Shown here: one piece after another, positions 26,478 through 34,337 of the stretch | How the letters are laid out: the number at the start of each line of letters is the position of its first letter | How positions within the stretch are numbered: position 1 is the stretch's first letter | DNA from: Compostibacter hankyongensis | GTDB lineage: Bacteria; Bacteroidota; Bacteroidia; Chitinophagales; Chitinophagaceae | Direction: 5' to 3' | Length of the DNA stretch: 64,000 nt | Assembly (NCBI RefSeq): GCF_039541075.1 | Contig: NZ_BAABFN010000005.1 | Coordinates: forward strand, 186,001 to 250,000 | The notes under the pieces: model-generated | Database searches by the model: none | Seen by the model: the letters and a program-made list of their open reading frames with translations, nothing else | What the model was told of the DNA's origin: nothing | Program-made: the position numbers and the translations under genes

Positions 26478-26818
26478 CCGTACTCCACATTTCCCGCAGA
26501 CATCCGGGAACGCTTTATACGGATACCCCAACGGCTGTTCCGGGGATGTCTTCCCGACAGATATCTCAGAGACAATTTAAACGAGTATTCCGGCGGCTAT
26601 TTTTTTGGTGTCTTTTCGGGGCTGCCTTCTTGGCGTCTTCCCGGCAACCATTCTCTTAATGCCCCTTCCCGGGGAAACTGCCCTGCCGATACGCCTTTCC
26701 ATTGATATTGCCCCGCTTCCTTTCCGGCCGGCTCCGATATTTTTTCAAAAGTTCCCCTATTTAATCTACCGTTTTTATAGGAAATATGTATTTTTGTGCC
26801 GGACAAAACGGAAACACT
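26478..26818. other. Intergenic stretch upstream of the sulfate module
   Basis: 341 bases without a supportable gene. It holds direct-repeat-like pyrimidine-rich text (about 26610-26690), an inverted repeat TTCCCCTAT (26752-26760) / ATAGGAAA (26777-26784) and the -7 element at 26789. No riboswitch fold (SAM, cobalamin) was recognised by eye. Confidence 0.5.
26752..26796 (+). promoter_or_regulatory. Promoter and candidate Rrf2 operator of the sulfate module
   Basis: TATTTTTG at 26789-26796 matches the -7 TAnnTTTG, 23 bases before the ATG at 26819. Just upstream, TTCCCCTAT and ATAGGAAA form an imperfect dyad over the -33 region, where a repressor such as the adjacent Rrf2 protein could bind. 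The promoter is fairly clear, the operator is speculative. Confidence 0.4.
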
Positions 26819-27094
26819 ATGCTCCTGGACGCTATTGTAACCCGGAAAAAGACCGTCGCCAGAAAGCCGATCGACGGTCGGGATCATTTGATGAGCTTGT
26901 TGAAAGGCATCTCCTGGAGGATAGTCGGAACCCTCGATACCATCATGATCTCCTATATTGTGACCGGTCGTATTACGCTGGCGCTGAGCATAGGGTCCAT
27001 TGAAGTTTTTACCAAGATCGCCCTGTTTTATTTCCATGACCGGGCCTGGGAGCTGATCCGTCGTAAAAAATCTGTAAACAAAGACGATGTCTGA
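26819..27094 (+). CDS. DUF2061 small membrane protein
   Basis: 91 residues from the ATG at 26819; the in-frame ATG at 26786 is excluded because the -7 element covers the bases right after it. Two hydrophobic helices are visible (LKGISWRIVGTLDTIMISYIVTG and ALSIGSIEVFTKIALFYFHDRAW), ending with basic residues, as in DUF2061 proteins. The domain's role is unknown but it often accompanies sulfate-assimilation genes. Its last 8 bases overlap cysH, so it is translationally coupled to it. Confidence 0.82.
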   Translation: MLLDAIVTRKKTVARKPIDGRDHLMSLLKGISWRIVGTLDTIMISYIVTGRITLALSIGSIEVFTKIALFYFHDRAWELIRRKKSVNKDDV

Positions 27095-27776
27095 ACTAAA
27101 GGATATACTGGAAGGCACCACGCTGGAAGAAGGCCTACGGAGAGTGGCGGCCGCCTACCCGGGGCAGGTGGTTTTTTCCACCTCCTTCGGACAGGAGGAC
27201 CAGGTCATTGCCGATGCCATCTGGCGTCATGACATTCCGGTAAGGGTGTTTACGCTGGATACAGGGCGTCTTTTTGAAGAAACCTACGAGTTGATGGACC
27301 TGACCCGCGCCCGTTACAAAAAGCCGTTCGAGGTATATTTTCCCCGGCCGGAAGATGTGGAGCAGTATGTGGAGGAGCATGGGTTCAACGGCTTCTATGA
27401 TTCGGTAGAGAACCGAAAGGCCTGCTGCCATATCCGGAAGGTGCTGCCGCTGCGCCGCGCGCTGCAGGGGGCCCGCATCTGGATTACCGGGCTCCGGGCT
27501 GAGCAGTCGGACAACCGGAAGGATACCCCCCTGCTCGAATGGGACGAGCAGTATCAGCTGTACAAATACAATCCGCTCATCGGCTGGGAATATGCCGATG
27601 TGCTCAGCTATCTCAAAGATTACCAGGTGCCGTATAACCGGCTCCATGATAAAGGTTTTGTCAGCATCGGCTGCGCGCCCTGTACCCGGGCCGTGCTCAC
27701 CGGCGAACATCCCAGAGCCGGCCGCTGGTGGTGGGAACAGTCCCAGAAAGAATGCGGATTGCATACGCATTCCTGA
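27087..27776 (+). CDS. cysH: Adenylyl-sulfate (APS) reductase, CysH family
   Basis: 229 residues. It reduces adenylyl sulfate to sulfite. STSFGQEDQV and FTLDTGRLFEETYELM are the PP-loop-derived nucleotide-binding parts, followed by TGLRAEQSDNR. The cysteine pattern C113-C114 and C196-x-x-C199 is the 4Fe-4S signature of APS reductases and is absent from enterobacterial PAPS reductases; the catalytic cysteine is in KECGLH (C223). No APS kinase (cysC) is in the cluster, which agrees with direct APS use. It overlaps the DUF2061 gene by 8 bases. Confidence 0.92.
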   Translation: MSELKDILEGTTLEEGLRRVAAAYPGQVVFSTSFGQEDQVIADAIWRHDIPVRVFTLDTGRLFEETYELMDLTRARYKKPFEVYFPRPEDVEQYVEEHGFNGFYDSVENRKACCHIRKVLPLRRALQGARIWITGLRAEQSDNRKDTPLLEWDEQYQLYKYNPLIGWEYADVLSYLKDYQVPYNRLHDKGFVSIGCAPCTRAVLTGEHPRAGRWWWEQSQKECGLHTHS

Positions 27777-27843
27777 ACCCGGCCCTTCAGCATATTCACT
27801 TGTTTTACAAATCATATTACCGTATTTATTAAAATTTCGATAC

Positions 27844-28746
27844 ATGCAGAGCAGGCATACTTTTCCCCGGGAGCTGGAGGACGAGGCTATTTATATCATC
27901 CGGGAGGTAGCCGCACAGTTTGAGCGGCCCGCCCTGTTGTTTTCCGGCGGGAAAGATTCGATCACATTGGTACATCTTGCCCGCAAGGCTTTTTATCCGG
28001 CCAATATACCTTTTCCCCTTCTGCATGTGGACACGGGTCATAACTTTCCCGAAACCCTGGAGTTCCGCGACGAGCTGGTCAAGCAGACCGGCGTGCAGCT
28101 GATCGTCCGCTATGTGCAGGACAGCATCGACCAGGGAAAGGTCAGGGAAGAAACCGGGAAATATGCCAGCCGGAATATGCTGCAGACGGTTACCCTGCTC
28201 GACGCCATCGAGGAGCTCCGTTTTGATGCCTGCATCGGCGGCGCCCGGCGGGACGAAGAAAAAGCCAGGGCCAAGGAACGCATCTTTTCCGTACGGGATG
28301 AATTCGGGCAATGGGATGCCAAGATGCAGCGCCCCGAGCTCTTCGATATGCTGAACGGCCGCATCAACCACGGGGAGAACGTCCGCGTGTTTCCCATTTC
28401 CAACTGGACGGAGCTGGATGTCTGGAGCTATATCCAGGAAGAGCAGCTGGCCATCCCTTCCCTTTATTATGCGCATGAGCGTAACGTCTTCGAACGCGAC
28501 GGGCTCATCTGGCCGGATTCCGAATACATCAACCGCTCCGCGGACGAAGCGCCGTATGCCCGGATCGTGCGTTTCCGCACGGTGGGGGACATGACCTGTA
28601 CCGCCGCAGTAGCTTCAGAAGCGGCCACCGTAGAGGAGATCATCGAGGAAATCCTTTCCGCCCAGCTGTCCGAACGCGGAGCGCGCATCGACGACAAGCG
28701 CTCCGAAGCCGCTATGGAAAAGCGCAAACAGATGGGTTATTTCTAA
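27844..28746 (+). CDS. cysD: Sulfate adenylyltransferase subunit 2
   Basis: 300 residues from the ATG at 27844; longer in-frame starts run into cysH and are rejected. CysD is the PP-loop ATP sulfurylase half that forms APS from sulfate and ATP. ALLFSGGKDSITLVHLARKAF carries the SGGKDS pyrophosphate-binding motif, followed by LLHVDTGHNFPETLEFRD, and the C-terminal KRSEAAMEKRKQMGYF is nearly invariant in CysD. It lies 67 bases after cysH and 36 before cysN. Confidence 0.95.
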   Translation: MQSRHTFPRELEDEAIYIIREVAAQFERPALLFSGGKDSITLVHLARKAFYPANIPFPLLHVDTGHNFPETLEFRDELVKQTGVQLIVRYVQDSIDQGKVREETGKYASRNMLQTVTLLDAIEELRFDACIGGARRDEEKARAKERIFSVRDEFGQWDAKMQRPELFDMLNGRINHGENVRVFPISNWTELDVWSYIQEEQLAIPSLYYAHERNVFERDGLIWPDSEYINRSADEAPYARIVRFRTVGDMTCTAAVASEAATVEEIIEEILSAQLSERGARIDDKRSEAAMEKRKQMGYF

Positions 28747-28782
28747 ACAGCACGAACGTTATATTTATTTCAACCCCAACGC

Positions 28783-30033
28783 ATGGAAGTATTGCATATC
28801 GCCACCGCCGGCAGCGTGGATGACGGAAAAAGTACACTGATCGGCCGCCTTTTATATGATACCCAGTCCGTACCCCAGGATAAGCTTGCCGCGATTGAGC
28901 AAAGCAGCAAACGGAAGGGACTGGACTTCACCGATCTTTCGCTGCTGACCGACGGCCTGATCGCCGAGCGCGAGCAGGGCATCACCATCGACGTGGCGCA
29001 TATTTACTTTTCAACGCCTTCCCGTAAATATATCATTGCCGATACGCCGGGACATTTTGAATATACCCGCAACATGGTCACCGGCGCTTCCAATGCCCAG
29101 GTGTCGGTGATCCTCATCGATGCCCGGAACGGGGTGGTGGACCAGACCTACCGGCATTTTTATATTGCCTCGTTGCTCCGCATCCCTCACCTGGTGGTTT
29201 GCGTCAACAAAATGGACCTGGTGCAGTACAGCGAGGCGCGCTACAACCAGATCGTGGAAGATTTCCAGCAGGTGATCGGTCAAACGCATTTCCGCGACCA
29301 GGATATTCAGTTTATCCCCCTGTCTTCCCTGTACGGGGAAAATGTGGTACGCCCTTCCTCAAAGATACCCTGGTACAACGGTCCCACCCTGCTGGATAGC
29401 CTGGAAAACATTGCGGTGGACGACAATATCCTGCCGTTGCCGGCCCGGTTCCAGGTGCAATACGCCATCCGGCCCAAGACGGATGTTCATCGCGACTTCC
29501 GCGGCTATGCCGGCAAGGTGTCCAGCGGTCAGTTTGCCGTGGGCGATGAGGTAGTGGTGCTGCCTACCCGGCAGCAGAGCCGCATCCGCTCGATCCAGAA
29601 ATTTACAACCCAGCTGCCGGAGGCGCATGCCCGCGAAAGCATTACCCTTACCCTGGAGGACGATCTCGACATCAGCCGGGGCAACATGCTGGCCAAGCCC
29701 GATGCGCTGCCGGAAGCCCGCAAGGAATTCAACGCCATAGTCTGCTGGATGGATCATCAGCCGCTCACCGCCGGCGCCACCCTGCTGCTGCAACATGGCA
29801 CCCATCTCGAAAAGGCCCGGGTACAGGCTATTTCAGGGGTAACGGATGTACGTACCCTGCAGTCGTCTCCGGACCATACGCGGATCCAGCTGAACGACAT
29901 CGGCACCGTGACCCTCAAAACCGCAAGACCCATATTTGCCGACGCCTATACGGACAATCCTGCCAACGGAGCCTTTATCCTGATCGACGCCCATACGCAC
30001 AATACCGCCGGGGTCGGGTTTATCCAGCAATAA
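28783..30033 (+). CDS. cysN: Sulfate adenylyltransferase subunit 1 (GTPase)
   Basis: 416 residues. CysN couples GTP hydrolysis to APS formation by CysD. The EF-Tu-like G motifs are complete: GSVDDGKST (10-18), EREQGITIDVAH, DTPGHFEYTRNM, NKMDLV. The EF-Tu domains 2 and 3 follow (DVHRDFRGYAGKVSSGQFAVGDEV, MLAKPDALPE). There is no C-terminal APS-kinase fusion of the NodQ/CysNC kind, in line with the APS-reductase-type CysH. It ends the module; sulfite reductase and siroheme genes are not in the window. Confidence 0.95.
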   Translation: MEVLHIATAGSVDDGKSTLIGRLLYDTQSVPQDKLAAIEQSSKRKGLDFTDLSLLTDGLIAEREQGITIDVAHIYFSTPSRKYIIADTPGHFEYTRNMVTGASNAQVSVILIDARNGVVDQTYRHFYIASLLRIPHLVVCVNKMDLVQYSEARYNQIVEDFQQVIGQTHFRDQDIQFIPLSSLYGENVVRPSSKIPWYNGPTLLDSLENIAVDDNILPLPARFQVQYAIRPKTDVHRDFRGYAGKVSSGQFAVGDEVVVLPTRQQSRIRSIQKFTTQLPEAHARESITLTLEDDLDISRGNMLAKPDALPEARKEFNAIVCWMDHQPLTAGATLLLQHGTHLEKARVQAISGVTDVRTLQSSPDHTRIQLNDIGTVTLKTARPIFADAYTDNPANGAFILIDAHTHNTAGVGFIQQ

Positions 30034-30057
30034 TCCATCCCGGGCGGGTTCCGCCAG

Positions 30058-30170
30058 GCTCAGGACAATCCTGTCGCTTGAGCATGGGATCTATCGTCAG
30101 TAATCCATACAACCACCGGGCTCAGCGAAAAGCCGTCAGCATAGAAAACAGCCTATGCCTGCGCAGGCTG
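30058..30170. repeat. Two inverted repeats downstream of cysN
   Basis: GCTCAGGACA...TGTCGCTTGAGC (30058-30083) and CAGCCT (30149-30154) / AGGCTG (30165-30170), the latter enclosing the palindrome CCTGCGCAGG. Neither is followed by a clear T-run, so these are weak candidates for termination of the cys operon or mRNA 3' stabilisation. Confidence 0.35.
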
Positions 30171-30228
30171 TGCTTGTGCAGCGGAAAAGGCGCCGGAAAG
30201 CAGCAATAGCCTGCCGGAAAAGAAAAGC

Positions 30229-30441
30229 TTACTTATACTTGGGATTGTACAGGGTGTTGGAGGGCACGGTCACATCCGGTTTTCCCTTATAGCGGTGGGC
30301 ATATAAGCCAAAGCACATGGCCACACTGTAAGCCACGAGCGCGGCTACGACCAGGTAAAAGATAAAGCGGGAAGTGGATACCCAGCTGGTGGCTACATCA
30401 TTCAGGGCGTTGTCTTCTGCGGTGTTGATCGGATGTTCCAT
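30229..30441 (-). CDS. Small single-pass membrane protein, unrecognised
   Basis: 70 residues. A polar N-terminus (MEHPINTAEDNALNDVATSW) precedes one hydrophobic helix at ~26-47 (FIFYLVVAALVAYSVAMCFGLY) and a basic, Pro/Asn-rich tail (HRYKGKPDVTVPSNTLYNPKYK). Support for reality: an ATG start and a TACATTTG -7 element 20 bases upstream on the same strand. No family recognised. It is divergent from the cysteine desulfurase. Confidence 0.6.
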   Translation of the reverse strand: MEHPINTAEDNALNDVATSWVSTSRFIFYLVVAALVAYSVAMCFGLYAHRYKGKPDVTVPSNTLYNPKYK

Positions 30442-30460
30442 GTAGGCTTCTTTTGCGCCA

Positions 30461-30468
30461 CAAATGTA
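30461..30468 (-). promoter_or_regulatory. -7 promoter element of the small membrane protein gene
   Basis: TACATTTG on the minus strand, 20 bases before the ATG at 30441, matches TAnnTTTG exactly. A -33 TTG is not evident. Confidence 0.45.
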
Positions 30469-30586
30469 AGCTATTCATCTGAAAATACCTGCTCTTTTTT
30501 ACCTCCTGGGCAGATAGATGCGCTGCCCGCTTTGTTGATTTTTTTTCGGAGATTTGCACCCGTTCATCATACCAAAACAGCTTGCC

Positions 30587-31717
30587 TTGCAACGTATTTA
30601 TTTTGACAATGCGGCGACTACGGCATTGGACCCGGCAGTACTGGAAGCCATGATGCCTTATCTGACGGAAAAGTTCGGCAATCCTTCTTCCATATACTCT
30701 TACGGTCGCGAAGCCCGGCTTGCCGTGGAAAACGCCCGGAAAACGGTCGCACGCATCCTGCATGCCCATCCGGGAGAGCTCTTTTTTACCTCCGGGGGCA
30801 CCGAGAGCACCAATACTGCGCTGACGGCCGCCGTACGCGACCTGGGCTGCCGCCATATCGTCACCTCCCCCCTGGAGCACCACGCTACCCTGCATACCGG
30901 CGAATTCCTGCAGCAGGAGGCCGCCGTAGCGCGTTCTTTTGTAAAGCTGCTTCCGGACGGGCATATCGACCTGGATCATCTGGAAGAATTGCTCAAAAAC
31001 AGCCGTGTAAGAACGCTGGTCACCCTCATGCACGCCAATAACGAGATCGGTAATCTGCTGGACATCCAAAAGACCGGGGAAATCTGCCGGCGTTACAATG
31101 CGGTCTTTCATTGCGACACGGTACAGACGGTAGGACATTATCCCATCGACCTCAAAAACCTCTACGTGCATTTTATCAATGCCGCGGCCCATAAATTCCA
31201 GGGCCCCAAAGGCGTGGGTCTGCTGTACGTAAACGAAAACATAAAGATAAAACCGCTGGTGCATGGGGGCGGACAGGAACGCAATATGCGGGCCGGCACC
31301 GAAAATATATACGGGATCGTCGGCTTTGCCACGGCGCTGGAGCGGGCCGAAGCCCGGCACGAAGCAGACAGCCGGTATATTCTCGACCTGAAGATGTACA
31401 TGGCCGCAGCGCTGCAAAAACATATCCCCGGCATCCGGTTTAACGGCGACTGGAACGGGCGCAGCCTGTATACCGTCCTGAACGTGGGTTTTCCCAAAAC
31501 GGAAAAAACGGAGATGCTGCTTTTCAACCTCGACATCGCAGGGATCTGCGCTTCGGGCGGCAGCGCCTGCAGCTCCGGGGCCAGCACCGGCTCGCATGTG
31601 ATCAGCGCGCTGTATCCCGATACGGCGCAGGTCCCGGTACGGTTTTCCTTTTCCCGGCACAATACCCGTGAAGAGGTGGATGCGGTGGTCCGGACCCTCG
31701 GCACGCTGGTGGACTGA
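30587..31717 (+). CDS. Cysteine desulfurase (NifS/IscS-like)
   Basis: About 376 residues. This PLP enzyme removes sulfur from cysteine for Fe-S cluster or thiolation pathways. YFDNAATTALDPAVLEAMMPYL opens the fold; FTSGGTESTNTAL binds PLP; the Schiff-base lysine is in NAAAHKFQGPKGVG; the catalytic cysteine loop is SGGSACSSGAS, and this short loop resembles class I IscS/NifS. No ATG precedes the conserved N-terminus: TTG at 30587 (MQRIYFDNAATT) is the best start, TTG at 30554 the alternative. It lies near sulfate-assimilation genes but is separated from them by a minus-strand gene. Confidence 0.88.
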   Translation: MQRIYFDNAATTALDPAVLEAMMPYLTEKFGNPSSIYSYGREARLAVENARKTVARILHAHPGELFFTSGGTESTNTALTAAVRDLGCRHIVTSPLEHHATLHTGEFLQQEAAVARSFVKLLPDGHIDLDHLEELLKNSRVRTLVTLMHANNEIGNLLDIQKTGEICRRYNAVFHCDTVQTVGHYPIDLKNLYVHFINAAAHKFQGPKGVGLLYVNENIKIKPLVHGGGQERNMRAGTENIYGIVGFATALERAEARHEADSRYILDLKMYMAAALQKHIPGIRFNGDWNGRSLYTVLNVGFPKTEKTEMLLFNLDIAGICASGGSACSSGASTGSHVISALYPDTAQVPVRFSFSRHNTREEVDAVVRTLGTLVD

Positions 31718-31749
31718 GCGCCGCCTGCCGATACACCCGCCCCTGCCGG

Positions 31750-32634
31750 CTAATACATTTTCAGGATATCCTTTATCTCGCTGATATAGCTGCCGCCGAA
31801 GAGCAGGGCATGGACCAGCAGGGGATAAAGCTGACAGAGGCATACCCGTTCCTGCCAGCCTTCTTCCAGCGGCCAGGCCTCTTCATAGGCGCTGTAAAAA
31901 CGGCGGTCGAAACCTCCGAAAAGACGGGTCATGGCCAGGTCCATCTCCCGGTGACCGTAATAAACGGCAGGATCATAAAGACATGCCTTCCCACCGGGCC
32001 CTACCATAAAATTACCGCTCCAGAGATCGCCATGAAGCAGCGAAGGCGGCGCTTCGGGAAAAACGGCGGACAGCCGCTCATACAGGTAGTCCGCACGGGA
32101 CAGCCAGCTTTTTTCAAGTACGCCCCGGTCATACAAAGCCCGGATCAGCGGCTCCAGCCGGTGCCGGCGGTAAAAGCCGGACCAGGTATCCGCCGGTGTG
32201 TTCTGCTGGACCAGCGTGCCGATATAGTTATCGCTATCCAGCCCGAAGCGGGCGGCGGAATGGCGGTGCAGCGCAGCCAGACCTCTTCCGAAATCAACCC
32301 AGAAATCACGGGCGGCCGGCAGCTCCCTTTTCAGGAAAGTAGTAAGCAGGTACTGCTGTTCCCCGTTGCCGCCAAAAGCCAGGGGCTGCGGAACGGGCAC
32401 GGCTCCTGCCGCGCCGAGCATTTCAAGGCCTTTTGCCTCCGCGGCAAAGAGCCCGGGATATTTTGCGGCATCGTTGATCTTCAGAAAATAATTTCCTTCG
32501 GTGGTATCGAGCCGGAAGCTGTCATTGATATCTCTGCCCTGCAGCGGCGTGCACTGGGTAATGGAAACCGTTTTGCCGCAGAGGGCGGCCAATTTCTCCG
32601 TTAGGCTGCTTTTCAGGTTCGCCGGTACATCCAT
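31750..32634 (-). CDS. Fructosamine kinase-family protein
   Basis: 294 residues from the ATG of MDVPANLKSS; a longer in-frame start would overlap the divergent gene. The APH-like kinase fold is visible: GRDINDSFRLDTTEGNYFLKIN, then LLHGDLWSGNFM (catalytic loop, Asp and Asn) and ACLYDPAVYYGHREMDLAMTRLFGGF (DPA metal site), both hallmarks of FN3K-related bacterial proteins. Characterised relatives phosphorylate ketosamines or ribulosamines on glycated proteins; the substrate here is unknown. It is divergent from the DUF3810 gene with 20 bases between starts. Confidence 0.88.
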   Translation of the reverse strand: MDVPANLKSSLTEKLAALCGKTVSITQCTPLQGRDINDSFRLDTTEGNYFLKINDAAKYPGLFAAEAKGLEMLGAAGAVPVPQPLAFGGNGEQQYLLTTFLKRELPAARDFWVDFGRGLAALHRHSAARFGLDSDNYIGTLVQQNTPADTWSGFYRRHRLEPLIRALYDRGVLEKSWLSRADYLYERLSAVFPEAPPSLLHGDLWSGNFMVGPGGKACLYDPAVYYGHREMDLAMTRLFGGFDRRFYSAYEEAWPLEEGWQERVCLCQLYPLLVHALLFGGSYISEIKDILKMY

Positions 32635-32654
32635 CTTTCGTAGTTTTACAACGT

Positions 32655-33827
32655 ATGGTCCGGCAAATATCCCCAAAAATACGCAAGTGGATCGTGATCA
32701 ACCTGATCGTTTGGTGCGGCGTCGGGCTGTCCCTGCTGCTGTTTCGCTACTCCGTTGATTTCCGTCATTTTTACAGCCATGGCTTTTATCTTGCCGGCAT
32801 CCGTCTTCGGATACTGCTCACCGGCTGGTTCCCGTTCAGCATCGGCGATATCCTGTACCTGGCGCTGGCGGGGTGGATCATACTCGGCGCCTGGCGCCTG
32901 CTTCGTCACCTCATCCGTTTCAGACGCGAAAAGCAATACATCGCCCCGCTCCTGCTGCGTCTTATTTGTATCACGGGACTGCTGTACGGCGTCTTTCTCT
33001 GGGGCTGGGGTTTTAACTACCGGTACAATCGTATACGCGATGCCTTTGGCATACAGCAGCGTTACTATCGTACTGCCGACCTGATGCAGCTCTGCTGCCT
33101 GCTGGCCGACAATATCAATGCCAGCCACCGGCAGCTGCAGCAGCGCGATCAGGACAGCATTCCCGATTTCCCGGCCGTACGATCGGTATTCCGACAGGCG
33201 CCGGGTTATTACAATGCGCTTTCGGATATCTATCCCGCCCTGCGTTGCCCGCACAGCAGCATCAAGCCTTCCATGTACGGGCAGCTGATGAATTATGCGG
33301 GCATCACCGGTTATTTCAACCCCTTTACCGCAGAGGCGCAGCTCAACACCACTCCTCCGCCCGTGAGCCTTCCCTTTACCGTATGTCACGAAATGGCCCA
33401 TCAGCTGGGCTTTGCGGCGGAAGACGACGCCAACTTCGTAGGTTATCTGGTGGCCGCCTCGGCAGCTGATCCTTACTTCCGCTATTCGGCCAATTTTGAG
33501 ATACTGCCCTACGCCCTGCGTGAGCTGGCTTTGCGCAACAGCGCCTTGTCCGACAGCATATGGTACAAGATGCTGCTACCCGGCGTGCGGAAAGATTATC
33601 AGACGGTAGAGGATTTTTACCTGCAGTTCCGGGGCACAGCCAACCAGATGCTGAACGTCTTTTATGATCAGTACCTGAAAGCCAATCAGCAGGAACAGGG
33701 CATCAAAAGCTACAGCGAGGTGGTGGGACTGCTGATCGACTACTTCCACCGGCGGGGATACCGCCAGCCTACCCCTTCATCAGCTTTTTGGCTTCCGCAT
33801 TCAGCACCCCGAGCGCCGTCCTCGTAG
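32655..33827 (+). CDS. DUF3810 membrane protein with zincin-like HExxH motif
   Basis: 390 residues. Three N-terminal hydrophobic helices (~12-30, ~60-80, ~105-120) anchor a larger domain outside the membrane. PFTVCHEMAHQLGFAAEDDANFVGYL (~237-262) carries HExxH followed by the downstream Glu of a gluzincin-like site, so a metalloprotease activity is plausible but unproven for DUF3810. Its last 59 bases overlap the convergent gene. No signal-peptide cleavage site is apparent. Confidence 0.85.
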   Translation: MVRQISPKIRKWIVINLIVWCGVGLSLLLFRYSVDFRHFYSHGFYLAGIRLRILLTGWFPFSIGDILYLALAGWIILGAWRLLRHLIRFRREKQYIAPLLLRLICITGLLYGVFLWGWGFNYRYNRIRDAFGIQQRYYRTADLMQLCCLLADNINASHRQLQQRDQDSIPDFPAVRSVFRQAPGYYNALSDIYPALRCPHSSIKPSMYGQLMNYAGITGYFNPFTAEAQLNTTPPPVSLPFTVCHEMAHQLGFAAEDDANFVGYLVAASAADPYFRYSANFEILPYALRELALRNSALSDSIWYKMLLPGVRKDYQTVEDFYLQFRGTANQMLNVFYDQYLKANQQEQGIKSYSEVVGLLIDYFHRRGYRQPTPSSAFWLPHSAPRAPSS

Positions 33828-34305
33828 GAAAAGGGGCCTGGCTTTGCAACACCAGCTCGAGCAGCTTTTTGTTCAGCGTAAGGGCAGGCTCCGCCGGCGG
33901 CAGCTGTGCGGCGACCCGGTTGATGAGGCTGATCAGCTGCTCTTTTACCGTGCATACCGCTTCCCAGGCGGCGGCGGATACATAGATCTGCTGGGAGATG
34001 TTGTGTTCAAATTCGGCCCTGATCGTTTGGATGAGCAGCTGCTGCATCGTTGCCGTATCCAGTCCCGGCTGGTTCAGCCGTCCGATTAGCTGTTCCGGGC
34101 TCACCCGCTCCACCCATACCACCAGGCGCTCATAGGCTTGCAGCTGCAGGGGCAGCGTAATGCGAAGCGGGTCCTGGGCAGCAGCAGAGACGGGCGGCTG
34201 CCCTGCCTTGCCCTTACGTTGCGCCAGCCAGTCCCGCACATATCCGTAGACGAAGGAAAGCAGGATCAGCGCCAGTAAAATATAGATCAGGGTTTGCTGT
34301 GACAT
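33769..34305 (-). CDS. Membrane-anchored protein of unknown function (DUF7935-like)
   Basis: 178 residues. One N-terminal hydrophobic helix (LIYILLALILLSFVYGYV, ~6-23) precedes a soluble helical domain: LPLQLQAYERLVVWVERVSPEQLIGRLNQPG, then IRAEFEHNISQQIYVSAAAWEAV and LLELVLQSQAPFPTRTALGVLNAEAKKLM. The arrangement resembles a Bacteroidetes-conserved uncharacterised family. It overlaps the end of the DUF3810 gene by 59 bases in convergent orientation. Function cannot be inferred. Confidence 0.75.
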   Translation of the reverse strand: MSQQTLIYILLALILLSFVYGYVRDWLAQRKGKAGQPPVSAAAQDPLRITLPLQLQAYERLVVWVERVSPEQLIGRLNQPGLDTATMQQLLIQTIRAEFEHNISQQIYVSAAAWEAVCTVKEQLISLINRVAAQLPPAEPALTLNKKLLELVLQSQAPFPTRTALGVLNAEAKKLMKG

Positions 34306-34337
34306 ACACCGTTTTTAAAAAAGACGAGACGGTTTTT

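Noticed and set aside
26478..26818. Riboswitch upstream of the sulfate genes
   Set aside because: No recognisable SAM or cobalamin core; only a weak dyad and a promoter element can be supported.
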